From an uncultured Eubacteriales bacterium (lineage in GTDB: Bacteria; Bacillota; Clostridia; Oscillospirales; Oscillospiraceae): a stretch of DNA of 22,398 nt. The DNA lies in assembly GCA_900546485.1 (NCBI GenBank), contig URDK01000037.1, positions 1 through 22,398 on the forward strand, read 5' to 3'. The position numbers and the translations under genes were made by a program. Of this stretch, positions 22,191 to 22,398 are shown one piece after another. Within the stretch, counting starts at the first letter, position 1. Each line of letters opens with the position of its first letter. The notes below the pieces were generated by a model. That model was given only the letters and a program-made list of their open reading frames with translations, was not told where the DNA came from and did not search any database.

Positions 22191-22231
22191 AGCCGGTAAG
22201 TTCGTCACTGAACTTGCCGGCTTTCTCTTTT
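22191..22231 (+). terminator. Intrinsic terminator after tRNA-Ser
   Basis: AGCCGGTAAGTTC (22191-22203) pairs with GAACTTGCCGGCT (22210-22222) with one G-U pair and a 6-nt loop, followed by a pyrimidine tail TTTCTCTTTT to 22231. It begins one base after the tRNA CCA. Confidence 0.93.
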
Positions 22232-22260
22232 GCTCTCCCGCGTGCTGTGTGTTCCGCGGC

Positions 22261-22291
22261 GAGCCCTGCCCCGGCAAAGGGAAACGGGCTC
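22261..22291. repeat. First hairpin of a structured array
   Basis: GAGCCC (22261-22266) pairs with GGGCTC (22286-22291), with an inner TGCC/GGCA pairing (22267-22276). It sits three bases before the large hairpin at 22294-22365. No reading frame in this stretch resembles a protein. Confidence 0.45.
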
Positions 22292-22293
22292 AC

Positions 22294-22365
22294 CGACTGC
22301 CGGACAAGCACCGACCTCACCTTCGCCGGGGGCGAACGGTGAAGTGGTCGGTAATCTGGCAGTCG
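22294..22365. repeat. Long interrupted hairpin of unknown role
   Basis: Nested stems fold 72 nt into one rod. CGACTGCCGGA (22294-22304) pairs with TCTGGCAGTCG (22355-22365, one G-U), ACCGACC (22310-22316) with GGTCGGT (22346-22352), and TCACC-TTCGCC (22317-22327) with GGCGAA-c-GGTGA (22331-22342, one bulged C) around a GGG loop. That is about 29 pairs. It is downstream of the tRNA terminator and lacks a T-tract. It could be a structured RNA, a dispersed palindrome or an element end. Confidence 0.7.
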
Positions 22366-22380
22366 ACGCACCTGGTAGTC

Positions 22381-22395
22381 TCCGCCGGGGGCGGA
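22381..22395. repeat. Second copy of the hairpin tip, cut by the window end
   Basis: TCCGCC-GGG-GGCGGA repeats the tip of the preceding hairpin (TTCGCC-GGG-GGCGAA) with compensating arm changes, sharing the 11-mer CGCCGGGGGCG. It is followed by C as in the first copy. It may begin another repeat unit that continues outside the window. Confidence 0.45.
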
Positions 22396-22398
22396 CGT

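Noticed and set aside
22066..22371. Minus-strand open frame of 101 codons across tRNA-Ser
   Set aside because: It is antisense to the tRNA and its terminator. Such frames (with a GEIRTLEGLL-type stretch) arise from tRNA sequence and are a common spurious gene call.

Overview
The window is high-GC chromosomal DNA, most likely from an anaerobic gut Clostridia of the Oscillospirales type. The reasons are a complete V/A-type (Ntp-like) ATPase operon, Gram-positive-style lipoproteins with LAAC-type lipoboxes, strong GGAGG ribosome binding sites, frequent TTG/GTG starts and a BMP-family nucleoside importer. The gene-dense part looks like ordinary core chromosome. I see no transposase, integrase, phage gene or CRISPR array. 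The least explained parts are the intergenic palindromes.

Layout. At 1-111 there is a double hairpin and a 12-bp tandem repeat. On the minus strand, 112-2201 holds a two-gene unit: ispE (isoprenoid precursor synthesis) overlapping an ApgM-type phosphoglycerate mutase / proposed homoserine kinase. Divergent from it, 2382-11029 is a nine-gene V-type ATPase operon in the order H-C-I-K-F-E-A-B-D. It is followed by a closely spaced lipoprotein gene (11057-11860) and a terminator. The next intergenic region has three DnaA-box-like 9-mers beside a C-free, T-rich tract. Then comes a membrane-anchored ComEC-like metallo-beta-lactamase protein (12097-13008) ending in a bidirectional terminator.

The region 13060-20520 is a nucleoside salvage block. 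On the minus strand are deoD (purine nucleoside phosphorylase), a BMP-type nucleoside-binding lipoprotein with its own promoter and terminator, and then an ABC ATPase and two permeases (nupO, nupP, nupQ) joined by 4-nt overlaps. On the plus strand, udk (uridine kinase) and tdk (thymidine kinase) overlap by 8 nt. They diverge from deoD through two promoters whose -35 boxes are one base apart. Together the genes would import nucleosides, phosphorolyse purine nucleosides, and phosphorylate uridine/cytidine and thymidine.

The last part carries rsmE (16S rRNA methyltransferase, minus), an 85-bp near-perfect palindrome, a ferritin-like diiron protein, tRNA-Ser(GGA) with its own promoter and terminator, and a run of nested G+C-rich hairpins that continues past the window end.

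No novel multi-gene system was identified. The best candidates for something undescribed are the 85-bp palindrome at 21432-21516, the hairpin array at 22261-22398, the DnaA-box-like cluster at 11930-11980, and the unusual architecture of the ATPase ring subunit.
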